Origin: Proteles cristata cristata
Taxonomy: Eukaryota > Chordata > Mammalia > Carnivora > Hyaenidae
Direction of reading: 5' to 3'
Length of the DNA: 64,000 bases
NCBI GenBank assembly: GCA_017311185.1
Contig: JAESUZ010004533.1
Coordinates: forward strand, 124,001 to 188,000
A model generated the notes under the pieces. That model was not told the origin of the DNA and did not search any database. It saw only the letters and a program-made list of their open reading frames with translations. This document shows positions 43,431 to 55,699 of the stretch, one piece after another; position 1 is the stretch's first letter, and every line of letters begins with the position of its first letter. A program made the position numbers and the translations under genes.

Positions 43431-45888
43431 TTTAACAACTGTATTTGAGGGCTAGCTTATGTCTCTTTGAGGGGTGCTAAACTGAAAAGTTTGGAAGGAT
43501 TTTGGTCCCAGGCTGGCCCATGTGTCCCCACACTGGGAGTGACAGATGCACACCTTCCACGTGTGTAAGATGACCCATGTCATTTGACCGACCACATGTC
43601 AGACATTGATGTGTAGGCTGTGTGAGGAGTGGAGCGTATGAACTGGGTGGATTACGGTGGTGACAATGGTGTGGGCATCACATCGCCAGGATTTCCCTGT
43701 CCCTTCCCAGCAGCTACCCTATGAAGGTAGATAGGAGAGTCTTCTTTGAGGCTCAGTCACCCCTAGTGCTTCTTCTCGAGCTCTGTTCTGGCGTCATCTT
43801 TTGGAAGGCCTCAGCAATGAGCCTTCTGGGTGTCTCAAGTATAACCCCCTTCCTCAGTTATAGGCTCTTTCAAGAATGGAAGCTCAGGAAGAAGTTGGTA
43901 AAATTCAGAAACAGCAAGAAAGCAACTTGTATGTACTGTGGGCCGGGCACTGGCTTAATAGACATTAAATTAATAAGTTTTACGATTAATTGTTATTAAT
44001 GACAACAATACATTGGACCTGATTGCCTATTTCATACTCTAACAATCTATTTCTACATAGTCATGAAGGAGGGAACAGAGGGATGCTTTAATTTGTAAAT
44101 GCTGTGTTTCATTTTAGATTTATGTAGAATTTAGATTTATGTAGAATTTATGTGGGATTTGTTAAAATCCCTCTAGTTCAAGTATATGGAAAAAAAAAGA
44201 TTTGGATCCAGAGACGTCCCAGAAGATGATACATAGAGTATGACATAAAGCAGATTATTGGATTCAGTGGTGGCATTTATCGAGCACATGCTGAGGAGCT
44301 CTGTGCAAGAGTGAACAGAGGGATGTGTCCAGTAGCACAGGGGATGGGACAGAACACATGCCAGACACACACGAGGGAAGCCTAGGACAAGGTACATAAT
44401 GCAATAGGATAGAGAAATGTTAGCTTAATATTCCTAGTGAAGTTAGATAAAAATTCACAGAAGCTGAGCTGTAAGTGACTTGGGAGGAAAGAGCCTTGGT
44501 AGGAAAGAATGGGATGTGAGGACTAGAAGGAAGGCTCAAGTCAAAGCTTGGTGAGTGTGTGTGTGTGTTGGGATAAAAGGGAAATAGGGCATGAGGTAAT
44601 AGAAACCAAGAGAGGAGAGCATGGGTTAGGGAGAAATTGGGAAGAAAGGATCCTAGTCATTTTTACTGCGTCCCGGGTGCTATGCTTCTGATGGGGACAC
44701 ACTGAGCAAGCGGGGCCAGCCTCTGCCTTCACGGAGCTTTTATACTAAGCAAGAGGGGCACGCAGACAAGGCTAAAGGCACAGATTGGCTGAGAGGCACC
44801 TGCTGTAACCTCGTGGAGAAATGAGGGTGCCCTGAACTAGGCAGTGTCAGACGGTGCTTTTCATGCTATAAAGCCCAGAACACTCCGTGGCTCAAAACAA
44901 CGAAAGTTTGTTTCAACCGGTGTCGGAGCCCAATATGGGTATTCCTGGTAGACAGTGTTCTAGGTGCTCATTTAAAGATCTAGGTTCCTTCTATCTCATG
45001 GTCCCATCATCCTCCAAGACCCAACGGTCCACTCTATTCTGCTGGTGGATGAGGAAAGAGCCTTGGGAATGTACATCTGCTTTGTAAATGCTAAGTAGTA
45101 CACGTAACATCAGCTTCTGTTCCACCGGCAACAACTAATCATATGCCCTCTTACCCATTTCCAGATACTAGGGGCTTAGAAAATATAGTTTCTGTCTGGA
45201 TAGCTGTTCCCCTGTGATAATTCCACGTTACAGAGGAGGAGTACATATCTTGGATGTTAGACCATGATGTCTGCTACAGTTGGGGTGGTGAGACATGAAT
45301 GAAATAAAGAGTAAACCAGGAGCTGGAATCAACAGGTGAATTAATTAAGCTTCTGTGATTGATTGGATATGCTGTCTGAGGGACAGGTAAACTTGTGGAT
45401 AACTCCAAGGTTTTTGAGTTGGACAGTGAAGTCAATGATCAGAGATAAGGAACAAAGGAGAGGGAGCAGTTTGTGAGGGAGAGAGGAATCTGATTTTGGA
45501 TATGTAGAGTTTCAGGTACCTGGGGATATCCGAGTGAAGATGACCCATTGTGGACTATGTGGATTACATGAGTATAGGGGAGAGGTCTAGGCTGGAGGAG
45601 GGATATGGAAGTCATCAGTACATAGATGGTAATCGGTATCATGGAAGAGGAAGAACGTTCTATTTTCTCTGTCTAGGTGAGAGGCAGTAGAAGAGGGGTC
45701 AGGCCTCCTGCTGTGGGAAGGAATGAGGGATGTTGTAGGGGAGAAGGGGGGGGAGCCAGCCATGACACCACGACACCGTGTCCCAGCTGCAGTTAAGGGC
45801 CTGGGAGGATAATGCTGCATTTGGTAGAAATGGGAGAGCTGGAATGGGGTGTTGTTTATGATAAAGCTATAGAAATGGATACATATTG
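43431..45888. other. Intergenic with degraded repeats
   Basis: A 17-bp tandem duplication (TTTAGATTTATGTAGAA) lies at about 44112-44153. An L2-like piece is possible at 44670-44800, and a very diverged repeat with 'GTGGCTCAAAACAACGAAAG' at 44860-45080. No gene is seen. Confidence 0.4.
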
Positions 45889-46109
45889 GGGCGCCTGGGT
45901 GGCTTAGTCGGTTAAGCGTCCGACTTTCCCTTAGGTCATGATCTCGCGATTCGTGGGTTCGAGCCCCGCGTCGGGCTCTGTGCTGACTGCCAGCTCAGAG
46001 CCTGGAGCCTGTTTCAGTCTGTGACTCCCTCTCTCTCTGACCCTCCCTGCTCACACTATCTCTCTCTCTCCTAGAAATAAAAAAAAATTAAAAATAAACA
46101 TAAAAAAAG
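45889..46109 (+). mobile_element. Young CAN-SINE with perfect duplication
   Basis: The head is GGGGCGCCTGGGTGGCTTAG (one G shared with the flank). The copy has 'GACTGCCAGCTCAGAGCC' and 'CAGTCTGTGACTCCCTCTCT' and ends CTCCTAGAAATAAAA. An 18-bp perfect target duplication AGAAATGGATACATATTG lies at 45871-45888 and 46110-46127. Confidence 0.97.
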
Positions 46110-46127
46110 AGAAATGGATACATATTG

Positions 46128-47694
46128 ATTGATATTGATAAAACCATAGTATTAAATAAGGGGGTTTAGAGGTAATCCCTCTATTTGTCGAAATCTCGGG
46201 AGATCCAGGAGAGGAAAGATCAAGGTGTTCTTATTGTATACGCCATTAAACCACGTGCTTAGATACAGGTCCCTAGATTACATGTTTGCGTAATCGTCCT
46301 CGTGGCATACGTTTCAAAATTGTATCAGTAAAAGGACAGTTCTCATTTTTGTAGCCTATGTTTGGATTAGTGTGTATGTTACATACACGAACGTTTGGTT
46401 TTTGAAAAGAATCAAAATGGCATAAAGCCTTGTTTCATGAGAGGGTTGAAGGCTAACATGAGAAACTATGAACACAAGTTTGCAATCTATCGGGAATGAA
46501 GGACATAACATACCTTAAATGGTTGAGGGCCCTGAAGAGATTTGGTTTAGAAGGAGCTGTTGTGCAGCTGCAGGGAAGGGAAGGACTAGAAGATCCAGTA
46601 CTCTTGTAGCCAACAGATGTCAGTGTTGTGATGTGATGCACAGCCGAGTTTGGGAGCCTTCTCTCGCGCTGCACTTCAGGCTGTGATTTAATGTATGAAT
46701 AATGTTAGCTTCCTCTCCCCCTTAAAAAAATGCCAGCAAAAGTACATGGTAATGAAAGCTTTTCTCTATACGGAGAACTGCTTCTCCCACCCATTTATCT
46801 GATCGTGAACGTGGACAAGAGCTGATGGCATTTCAATGCGTCTCTTGCAACAAATGGTAGAATGAAAGCATTTGGGCGAAGCTATCTGATAATGAATGTC
46901 TTAGAATGGACAGGGAAAATAGTCAATGGTGAGGAATATATTGGCTAAATGTTAGCACATATCTTTTTTTTTTTTTTTTACATAGTCACTGGCTCTAAAG
47001 AGAGCCATATTTATTCTTTCTCCAGGCTCCATTGTATCCTCTGAAAAATTATGGTCATTTAAAAGATGCAAGAGCTCTGCAGTGTGCTCATTCTTCTCAT
47101 TTCATGTCTAGGTGTCTCGGACGCTGGGGTCCAGTGGTTTTGTGGGGTGTCAGCAACCCTGAAAGGGCTAAGCAGCTGATTTCTCCTTGTTCTTTGGGGA
47201 GCCTGCTTCTGTGACCAAAAGCACTTGTTAGAGGCTGAACAGAGCTGTGTATCTCATCAGGCTGCTGTTTTTTAGACCATTACCCAAAGCAGTGGCTTGG
47301 ATATCAAACTTTTAAATTGAACTGGGATGAGCCTGCAGACTGAAATCCAACTTCTCTTTTCTCTGTGGATGGGACAGAGTTGCTGACTTGTAAGCATCTG
47401 TCTGGTGAAAGCCCAGGTAAGACAGAATGACACAGGGGTCAAGGTCAAGGGGAGAGAAGCTGTACTCCCAACACTAGTAGCTGCCATGTCATCCTGTATT
47501 CTCATCTGTTCAGGGATTTGGCCTTCCTTGTTTCCCCGCTTTCTAGATAAGGCTAACTGCTCTTTTGAACAACATTGTATCTGAAAGGAGGGAAACTGAC
47601 TCTGACCCTTAGTACTGGAGAAAATAATGCTGATTTCCAGGGCTTAAGTTTATCTAGTTACAATGTATAGATAATACTGACTTCTCAGCAGTTG
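46128..47694. other. Intergenic, single-copy-looking
   Basis: No gene or transposon is recognised. A T run lies at 46965-46979. Confidence 0.4.
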
Positions 47695-48795
47695 GAAGGT
47701 GTGACATTGTGGTTTATAATAATAATTAAGATAATAAGTGGTCCTGCTTCTGTTTCCACACAGGGCTCCTAAAACCCTCAGAATTTCCTAGGTGCCCAGG
47801 GCTATATAGGAGTCTCTTTTTCTGCAAATGAGGCCATTTTTGGAAAGTTGCTAAGGATGGGGGCTGGTTGCCTGGGCAGCTAACTATGTGATTAGAAGGT
47901 TGGAACTTCTTGTCCCTCCTGATCTCCAGGGAAGGGAGAGTAGTTTGAGATTGAGTTCTATCAGTCAGGTGATGTAATGAAGGCTCCATAAAAACCCAAA
48001 AGGTTTAGAAAACTTCCATGTTGGTGAATTTGAGGAGATTGGGGAGAATAGTGTGCCTGGAGCAGGCATGGAAACTTTGTGCCTTTTCCTCATACCCTGC
48101 CCTGCATCTCTTCCACCTGGCTGTTCCTGAGTTTTATCCTTCTATAGTAAGTTGGTAATATCATGAGTAAATGGGTTTCCTCAGTTCTATGAGTTGCTCT
48201 AATTAGTCAAAACCTAAGGAGGGGTCTCGGGAGCCTCAGATTTATAGCCAGTCAGTCAGAAGTATAGTAACAACCTGGAATGTGATTTGAATCTGAAGTA
48301 CAAGGAGGTGGGTGTGAAGACCTTCAATCTGTAGTGGGTTGGTCAGAAACCAGGTAACAATCTGGGCTTGCTACTGGTGTGTGAAATGGGGGGGGGGGCG
48401 GTGCGTCTTGTGGGACTGTGACCTCAACCTGTGGAATCTGATGCTATCTAGGGATAGCTTTCTGAATTCAATTAAGTTTTAATTATTATTTTTTTATGTT
48501 TATTTTTGAGAGCAAGAGAGAGACAGAGAGCATGATCGGGGGAGGGACACAGAGAGAGGGGAACACAGAATCCAAAGCAGGCTCCAGGCTCTAGTTATAG
48601 GCGCAGAGCCCAACATGGGGTGCCAGCTGGGGGATCATGACCTGAGCCGGAGTCGGACGCTTAACCAACTGAGCCACCCAGGTGCCCCAGTAGTGTCAGA
48701 ATTGAGTTGAATTCATGGACACCCAGTTGGTGTTCCAAGAATTGCTCGTCGGCGTGGAAGACTCCTGCCCTTACCTGGCCCCCACCACATTGCAG
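47695..48795 (+). mobile_element. ERV-type solo LTR split by a SINE
   Basis: An LTR-like landmark series: 'GGAAAGTTGCTAAGGATGGG', 'CTCCATAAAAACCCAAAAGG', 'TGCATCTCTTCCACCTGGCT', 'GATTTATAGCCAGTCAGTCA', then after the SINE 'GTAGTGTCAGAATTGAGTTG'. The CAN-SINE at 48481-48688 interrupts it. No internal retroviral coding region is adjacent. Subfamily not resolved. Confidence 0.65.
48481..48688 (-). mobile_element. CAN-SINE inside the LTR
   Basis: The head is at 48688 (GGGGCACCTGGGTGGCTCAG) and the tail at the left is T/A-rich. Part of the segment just inside the head is missing. Confidence 0.9.
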
Positions 48796-49186
48796 TTGGG
48801 TCCAGGAACCTAGAAAGAGAAGGATTTGCACAAGGTAGTGATCTAACCATGATGACTATAAAATTGCTTTATGGAGTAGGAGGATTTAAACTTAGAGTGT
48901 AAGAAAGCTAATTCTATCAGCACACAAGGTAGAGGCTAACGACACATAGCGCATTCTGAGAAATTTGACTGGATAGGGCACATTTACACTGTGTCATTCT
49001 CACTGTTTGTGACTGAAGCTAAGTTAGAAACCAGAAATATGGGAGCTGGATGATGAAGATGGAACTCTAACTTAAAATTGCACATATTTGGCACCAGAAA
49101 TTGTGCTGGGATAATACTAAAAAGCCTAGTGACTTGCCAGAAGTTGTGGAAGAAGTGCCCAAATTCTGATTATGACTCCGAAAGCA
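48796..49186. other. Intergenic spacer
   Basis: No gene or repeat is recognised. Confidence 0.4.
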
Positions 49187-49398
49187 GGGGTGCCTGGGTG
49201 GCTCAGTCAGTTAACCATCTGACTTCGACTCAGGTCATGATCTCATGGTTCGTGGGTTCAAGCCCTGTGTCAGGCTCTGTGCTGACAGCTTAGAATCTGG
49301 AGCCTGTTTCAAATTCTGTGTCTCCCTCTCTCTCTCTGCCCCTCCCCTGCTCACACTCTGTCTCTCTCTCTCTCGAAAATAAGTAAACGTTAAAAAAT
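49187..49398 (+). mobile_element. CAN-SINE
   Basis: The head is GGGGTGCCTGGGTGGCTCAG, with 'GCTGACAGCTTAGAATCTGG' in the body, a (CT)n tract and an AAATAAGTAAACGTTAAAAA tail. Confidence 0.94.
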
Positions 49399-49789
49399 TA
49401 AAAACAAAACAAATTTTGTTTTCATGCTCTTGGAGACCTTGCTTCATTATTGTCCTAAGAAGTTGTTTAATATTTTTTATAGGGTTATCTAGTCGTGGAT
49501 GAAGTGGATAGTACTTGAAAACTGGTTGGAAATAGGAGATAAAGAATAGAGTGGAGTTTCTGGCTTGGTCAATAGGGAGGAGAGAGAAGCCATTGACAAA
49601 GAACATAGGGTAGGTCCTGGATATAAAGTGCTAATAAGGTGCTAGAGGGAGAAACAAAGAAAGCTTTAAGACTCTGCCCCAAACCTTGCTGAACATAAGA
49701 GCCATTCAAGCCGCTGACATAATTATAATATTTATTGACTCATAATATTAAAAAAATTCATTCCCATTTCTACCTTCAATGTTGCATTC
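49399..49789. other. Intergenic spacer
   Basis: Nothing recognised. Confidence 0.35.
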
Positions 49790-50527
49790 TTTTAATATCC
49801 AGAACATACAAAGAAGTCTTACAACTCAACAAAACCAAATACCCAGTTAAAAAGTAGGCAAAGTACTTGAAAAGACATTTATCCAAAGATGACATACAGA
49901 TGACCAACAAACATGAAAAGATGCTGTACATCACTGATCATAAGAGAAATACAAATACCATGGTGAGCTATCACCTCATGCCCATCAGAGTGGCCATTCT
50001 CTAAAAACCAGAAAATAACAAACATTGGCAACCGTATACACTGTTGGTAGGATTGTAAAATGGTGCAACCACTATGGAAAACAGTATAGGAGTTCCTCAA
50101 AAAATTTTCAATAGAACTACCACATAACCCAGTAATTCCACTTTTGGGTATATATCCACAAGAATTTTAAGCAGGAAAAAAAAAAAGAATTCAAGGTAGG
50201 GTCTCAAAGAGAGAGATATATGTATTTGCATGTTCCTAGTGGCATTATGCACAGTAGCCAAGAGGTAGAAGCAATCCAAATGTTCATCAATGGATAAATG
50301 GATAAAGAAAATGTACCATATATATGGAATATTATCCTATTATTCAGCCTTAAAAAAGAAGGAACAACATGGATGGAGCTTGAGGACATTATGTTAAGTG
50401 AAATAAACCAGTTACAAAAAGACAGATACTTCATGATTTCACTTACGATGTGTCTAAAGTAGTCAGACTCATAGAAACAGAAAGTAGAATGGTGGTTGCC
50501 AGGGGCTGGGGGGAAGGGAAACAGGGA

Positions 50528-50561
<34 letters not shown>

Positions 50562-50700
50562 TTAACACGTATAGAGTTTTTAGTTTTGCAAAGTGAAAAG
50601 CTCTGGATATCTGTTGCACAAAAGAGTGAATATGGTTAACACTACTGAACACTCAAAAATGATTCAAATGGTAAATTTTATATTACCCATTTTTTTACCC
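49790..50700 (+). mobile_element. L1 LINE ORF2 end and 3' UTR
   Basis: 'AGACATTTATCCAAAGATGA', 'TGGTGAGCTATCACCTCATG', 'TATTCAGCCTTAAAAAAGAA' and 'GGTTGCCAGGGGCTGGGGGG' in sense order. It contains a (GTT)n expansion at 50530-50561. It is 5'-truncated and frame-broken. Confidence 0.92.
50530..50561. repeat. (GTT)n microsatellite in L1
   Basis: Ten GTT units inside the L1 3' UTR. Confidence 0.92.
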
Positions 50701-51139
50701 CAATTTTTTAAAGTTAGTACTTGTTGCCTTTTCTGTCGTTACAAACCTAAGCCATCTCTTACTTAGGTTCCCTCCCCCCCAAAAAATCAAGCTACAAACA
50801 AAACATGGAAACACAATCTGATACTATTTACAGGTGCCCTGCATTCAGCTGAATCAGAGAGATGAGTTTGTGTCATAGGACTGTGGGAGCATGAGGATCA
50901 AGAGAGAAATGGGGAGAGCAAAGTGACTTTTCAGTACAGAGCCTAAAGAGATTTCCAGAGTAAGTCATTTAGCTGCCAACAAAGGGCCCCATTCATGTCA
51001 TCATAAGGATGGATACTCCCTCTTATGGCGTGGCCTTCACTGTAGTTTCTCCCCTTAGGTTTGTGAATCCCATCTGTGTGTGGTCAGAGGCACCCTGATG
51101 GTGACAAAATAGCAGGAATAATGATGTGTACCAGAATCT
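50701..51139. other. Intergenic spacer
   Basis: Nothing recognised. Confidence 0.35.
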
Positions 51140-51385
51140 TAAGTAATATTTATTGAGCATTTTCTCTATATAAGATTCTGTGTCAAGTCTTTATATGCAC
51201 ATATGAACTCATTTCAATTGTCATGATGACCCTTTTAGGTTAGTATTACTTTTCATTCCATTTCTCAGTGGAGAGCCTGGGTCATGGAGAACTTAAGCAC
51301 ACATAAATCGTAAATAGTAAAACTTGGGTTTGACCCAGGTCATTGTATTTTAAGGCCTGAAGCCTTAACTGCCATTCTACTTGTG
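51140..51385 (-). mobile_element. MIR SINE
   Basis: 'ATATTTATTGAGCATTTTCT', 'ATGATGACCCTTTTAGGTTA' and 'GGCCTGAAGCCTTAACTGCC' follow antisense MIR order, diverged in the middle. Confidence 0.65.
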
Positions 51386-51660
51386 GTAGAAGATAGGAAG
51401 GGTTTATTAGAGTAGGGCATGCTGAAATGTATGCATGGCAAAAATAAAAGCAAATATTTAGAGTAGTGAATCATATCTGACTTAAGGGTAGTTTTCGTCT
51501 ATGACAAAAAATGTATATACCAATATGTAACTATTTGTAACAGTTACAAGAGTATTTCTACTAAAATGCTAATAGTATTCAGTTGTATAAGGGACATAAA
51601 ATGCCTGTTAAAGAGGAAAATATTATTTTAGTATGCTGATAGTAATGAATGCTTTTTATT

Positions 51661-52131
51661 TTTTATTACATTTATTTATTTATTAAAACAGTCTTTAAAA
51701 AATGTTTATTCATTTTTTGAGTGACAGAGAGAGACAGAGCATGAGCAGGGGAGGGGCAGAGAGAGAGGGAGACATAGAATCCAAAGCAGATTCTAGGCTC
51801 TGAGCTGTCCGCACAGAGCCCGATGTGGGGCTGGAACCCATGAACTGCGAGATCATGACCTGAGCTGAGTCAGATGCTTAAATTACTGAGCTGCCTTTAA
51901 CTGACTGAGCCACCCAGACGCCCCTACATTTCTTTATTATTGAGAGACAGAGAGAGACACACAGTGTGAACGGAGTAGGGGCAGAGAGAGAAGGAGACAC
52001 AGAATCTGAAGCAGGCTCCAGGCTATGAGCTGTCAGCACAGAGCCTGACGCGGGGCTTGAATTCAAAAACTGTGAGATCATGACCTAAGCCAAAGTCGGA
52101 CGTTCACCTGACTGAGTCACCCAGGCATCCC
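51661..52131 (-). mobile_element. Two CAN-SINEs, one in the tail of the other
   Basis: The inner copy spans 51692-51924 and the outer 51929-52131, both antisense. TACATTTATTTATT-like and TACATTTCTTTATT-like words flank the inner copy. ATGAATGCTTTTTAT at about 51646-51660 and ATGGATGCCTTTTAA right of 52131 flank both. The inner copy also carries a partial duplication near its head (ACTGAGCTGCC then ACTGACTGAGCC). Confidence 0.85.
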
Positions 52132-52139
52132 AATGGATG

Positions 52140-52304
52140 CCTTTTAAAATTGAACATTTATTGAGATAATTGGAGATTCATATGCAGTTGCAAGAAATAA
52201 TGCAGAGAAATCCCATGTACCATCTACTTACTTTCCCCCAATGGTAGCATCTTGCAAAACTGTAGTACAATATTATAACCCAGATATTCAGATTTTCCCC
52301 ATTT
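52140..52304 (-). mobile_element. L1 3' UTR fragment
   Basis: 'AATTGGAGATTCATATGCAG' and 'CCCAATGGTAGCATCTTGCA' are antisense L1M 3' UTR landmarks. It continues beyond the SINE at 52305-52540. Confidence 0.75.
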
Positions 52305-52540
52305 TTAAGTTTATTTATTTATTTTGAGAGAGAGAGAAAGAGAGAGTGAGAGAGAGAGGGACGGAGGGAGAGAGAGGGCGTGGGAGGAGCAGAGAGAGGG
52401 AAGAGAGAGAGAGTCCTAAGCAGGCTCTGAGCTGTCAGTGCAGACCCTGACAAGGGGCTTGAACTCACTAACTGTGAAAGCATGACCTGAGCCAAAATCA
52501 AGAGTCAGACGCTTAACTGGTTGAGCCCCTCAGGCACCCC
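52305..52540 (-). mobile_element. CAN-SINE inside L1
   Basis: The head is at 52540 (GGGGTGCCTGAGGGGCTCAA). The (GA)n-rich body is long. The flanks TTCCCCATTTTT and TGCCCATTTTCT are the probable target. Confidence 0.9.
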
Positions 52541-52990
52541 TGCCCATTTTCTAAAGGATTGTTACTTTTTTTTAACTTTTGAATTCAGAGAATCCTTTAT
52601 ATTTTTAGATCTTAGTCTTTGGTCAGACATGTGGTTTGCAAATGTTTTCTCCCTGTTTGTAGCTTGCTTTTCATCCTTATCATACAGTCTTTCGCAAAGC
52701 AAAAGTCCTCCATCTGATGAGGTCCAATATATCGAGCTTTCCTTTAATGGATTATGTTTTTTGTGTCAAGTCTAAGAACTTTTCGCCTATTCCGAGACCC
52801 AAAGTTTTCCTATTTTTTTTTGTTTCTAAAAGTTTTATAGCTTTATGTTTTCCATTTAAAGCCATGATCCATCTTAAGTTAATTTGTTTAGAAGGAGTAA
52901 ATGCTTTTAATAGAAAAAATTGGGTGATATGAGCTGGTGTTAGTTTTTGGCTTCTGAAGATTGTATTCATGGTATTGCTTGTTTAGTAAG
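52541..52990 (-). mobile_element. L1 LINE ORF2 fragment
   Basis: 'TTGGTCAGACATGTGGTTTG', 'GCAAATGTTTTCTCCCTGTT' and 'TTTTGTGTCAAGTCTAAGAA' in antisense order. It belongs with the L1 piece at 52140-52304 or with a second element. Confidence 0.8.
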
Positions 52991-55699
52991 ACTGTCAGTG
53001 GATGTCAAAATAGACCTTGTCTTTGCAGATAAACTGTGCAGGTTTTAACAGCAAAACAAATGTAAAATGTTTCTGATTCCCTTGGGCATAGCTCTGGGCT
53101 CTTTTTCATGTGAACATCAAAAAAAAAAAAAAAAAGAAATTCCTTAATTCCTTACTTCAATTAAAAAAAAAAAAAAGACATTACCTCAGAAGAGAATTAA
53201 ACTGTGGCTTCAAGGGGAAAAGAAAAGGAAAACCTGACTTTGTAGTTCTTTTGAAGAAAAATAAAGAGAAAAGATTCCATGACATCTTTCTTGCTCAATT
53301 TATTTGTTGTGGGCTTGAGTAGTTTTAACTGATGCCTTATAGAGCTCTGTGACCTGGTTTAATGCTCTTGATACTGACTATTTCATTACCTCTTCTAGTT
53401 TCAGAAGCACGAAGTGCCTTTTTCAGTGCTAAGTTTCTCATTAAATTCCATATAATATTGTCGGACTATCGCTGGAGAGTACTGCTGAAGCAAATCATAG
53501 AGTGAATTTTGGAAAGGAATTAGGGAGAGATTTGTAAAACGTAAAAACCAGCCTTCTGAAGGATGCGACAAAAACACGGATTATTGGTATTATTGCTGAA
53601 TGGTGATAAGAGACCCCTGGAGGGTCTTTCTCTCCACCCTGGATTATATACAAAAGAAGTAAATGTAAAATTGTATCTCCCTCTGAAATATTCGGAAATA
53701 TTCACTGTTATCAATTCAGATACATTTTTGTTCTGGTAATTTTATCTTCCAAATTTCATGGTAGATTTCAGACTCTGCATATGGAAGGAACAAATTCAAT
53801 AGAATATATGTACTTTGAGTTTCCAAAAGTCCATACGGAAAGTGAAGTGGCTTTTGTAATAAATCTAGCGACTGGATTGGTAGAGATAATTATGGAGTGA
53901 TTCTATCCTTGCCCCTTGAAGATAGATTCCACTGAAATCGATGAAATTACATGCATGGATCAAAGATAGGATGTTGATTAATTTTCACATGTCAAATTAA
54001 ATCAGCTCACAAACTAGTTGTTACATGTGCTGGAAGAGCAATTTTAAAATATAATCAGATCTTTATATACTTTTGCAAAAATTATTAGCTTTAAAGAATA
54101 TACGTTATACATGTTATTTGGTTGTCAAAAATACAATAAAATAATATGAATGTTATTACTGCGCATGTATCTTGGAAATTTCAAGGACCCTTTGGTGATA
54201 TATCTGGTCTCCACAATTGTAGCTTGATTGTATATCATCAAATGAAGAGAATAAGCCTCCAAAAATAAAAATGGCACTGTTATAGTTAGTTTTTCTTCTT
54301 TCAAAGCAAAGATGGAAGCAAATATTCTAATAGAAGGTAGAAAACTCTGGTCTTCTTGGGCCACCAGCCTGTCTTCTCTACCCAGTTGGGCTCAACATGT
54401 GTGCTTGTTCTTCATTCTCAGCATCTGACTGGCCATGGACATGTCACATGACATGCATGCTCCTGCCTCATGTGACAGCTCCCTAATGTTGCATGACCAG
54501 ATCACAGCTCCTAAAGTATCCTATTTAGGACTTGGACCTAGAATTAAAAAGGCCCAATGTAAAAATACATGTGTCAGGCTAATTACTTGAACAGGATCCT
54601 TGCTTTTTGTCTTTGTGGACCACCTGATCATGTTTTCTGACTTGGCCTCATTCTCTTTGGCTTATGGACAATTCTCTGATATGTGTACCCTCATTTAGTT
54701 TTTGAATACCTTATGCAAAGATTGGTCTGGGTGAAGTGGGACTGCATCCCTGTCCAATGACTGAGTGTGATAAATGCTTATGTTAGCCTGAAAGGGCCCC
54801 TCTTGCAGCCCATATACTTTCACAGCTTTCCTTGGCCATATGGTTGAAGGCTGAGTTCGCCTTCTCCAGTCTCTTCATGCAGAAGGAAGTACTGGCTCTC
54901 TGCTGTGAATTTCCTCAGTACTCCATCTGATTCTTAGAGCATTTCTAACTCGTTGCCTTGATATAAAAATTACCTATGCACTAGTCATATCTCTCAGTAG
55001 ACTGGGAACATCTAGGGGGCTCAGGATGTGTCAGAGATACTTTCACTTTTTGGTTTCGCAAGGCTGCTGGTTGGGGCCGAGTGGATCGGGCACAGGATAA
55101 AAGCAGGTTGTGTTAATGTTTCCCATATATTCTCAAGTCTGAGTGAGGTGTATCATGATAGTGGAGCTATGTGTGTTGTAACACTTACTGACGCAGCTTT
55201 GGTTGGTCTGGATTATAGCTTTTGGATCAGTGGGTCTGGTTTTCATATGACCAAGTTTTCTGCAGTTGTGTCTTCAAAGGGAGAAGTTACTATCTCTTCT
55301 CTTTGTTTCCTGTTTTTATCTCCTAAGACATGAAGCATGCTTATGCATGCACTTCTTGGTAATCATTACTTTGTGACTAATCATCAGGACACGTCAATTT
55401 AGAAGAAAATATGTAAAATTCATGACTTGAGTTTGTTTTTAGGGAGCCACTGAGGTATTTTCCTGAAAAAAGAAAATCACAGTCTTAATCCTCTCATTAT
55501 TAATATTAGATTATCCTTAGAATCAACATGCTCTATAGTGCGCATGAAGAAACGACACAATATTTTTACAGAGATATTTCTCTTACATGAAAGAAGGCTT
55601 CCAGTCTTCACACAGAAGTACTGTCTACATCCGAAGTACAATTATGATTATTTTATGTCTTTAATTATTATTAAAAGTGGCTGCATAAAGCCAGGAAGA
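52991..55699. other. Intergenic, AT-rich, single-copy-looking
   Basis: A runs at 53119-53135 and 53163-53175. No transposon or gene is recognised over about 2.7 kb. Confidence 0.4.
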
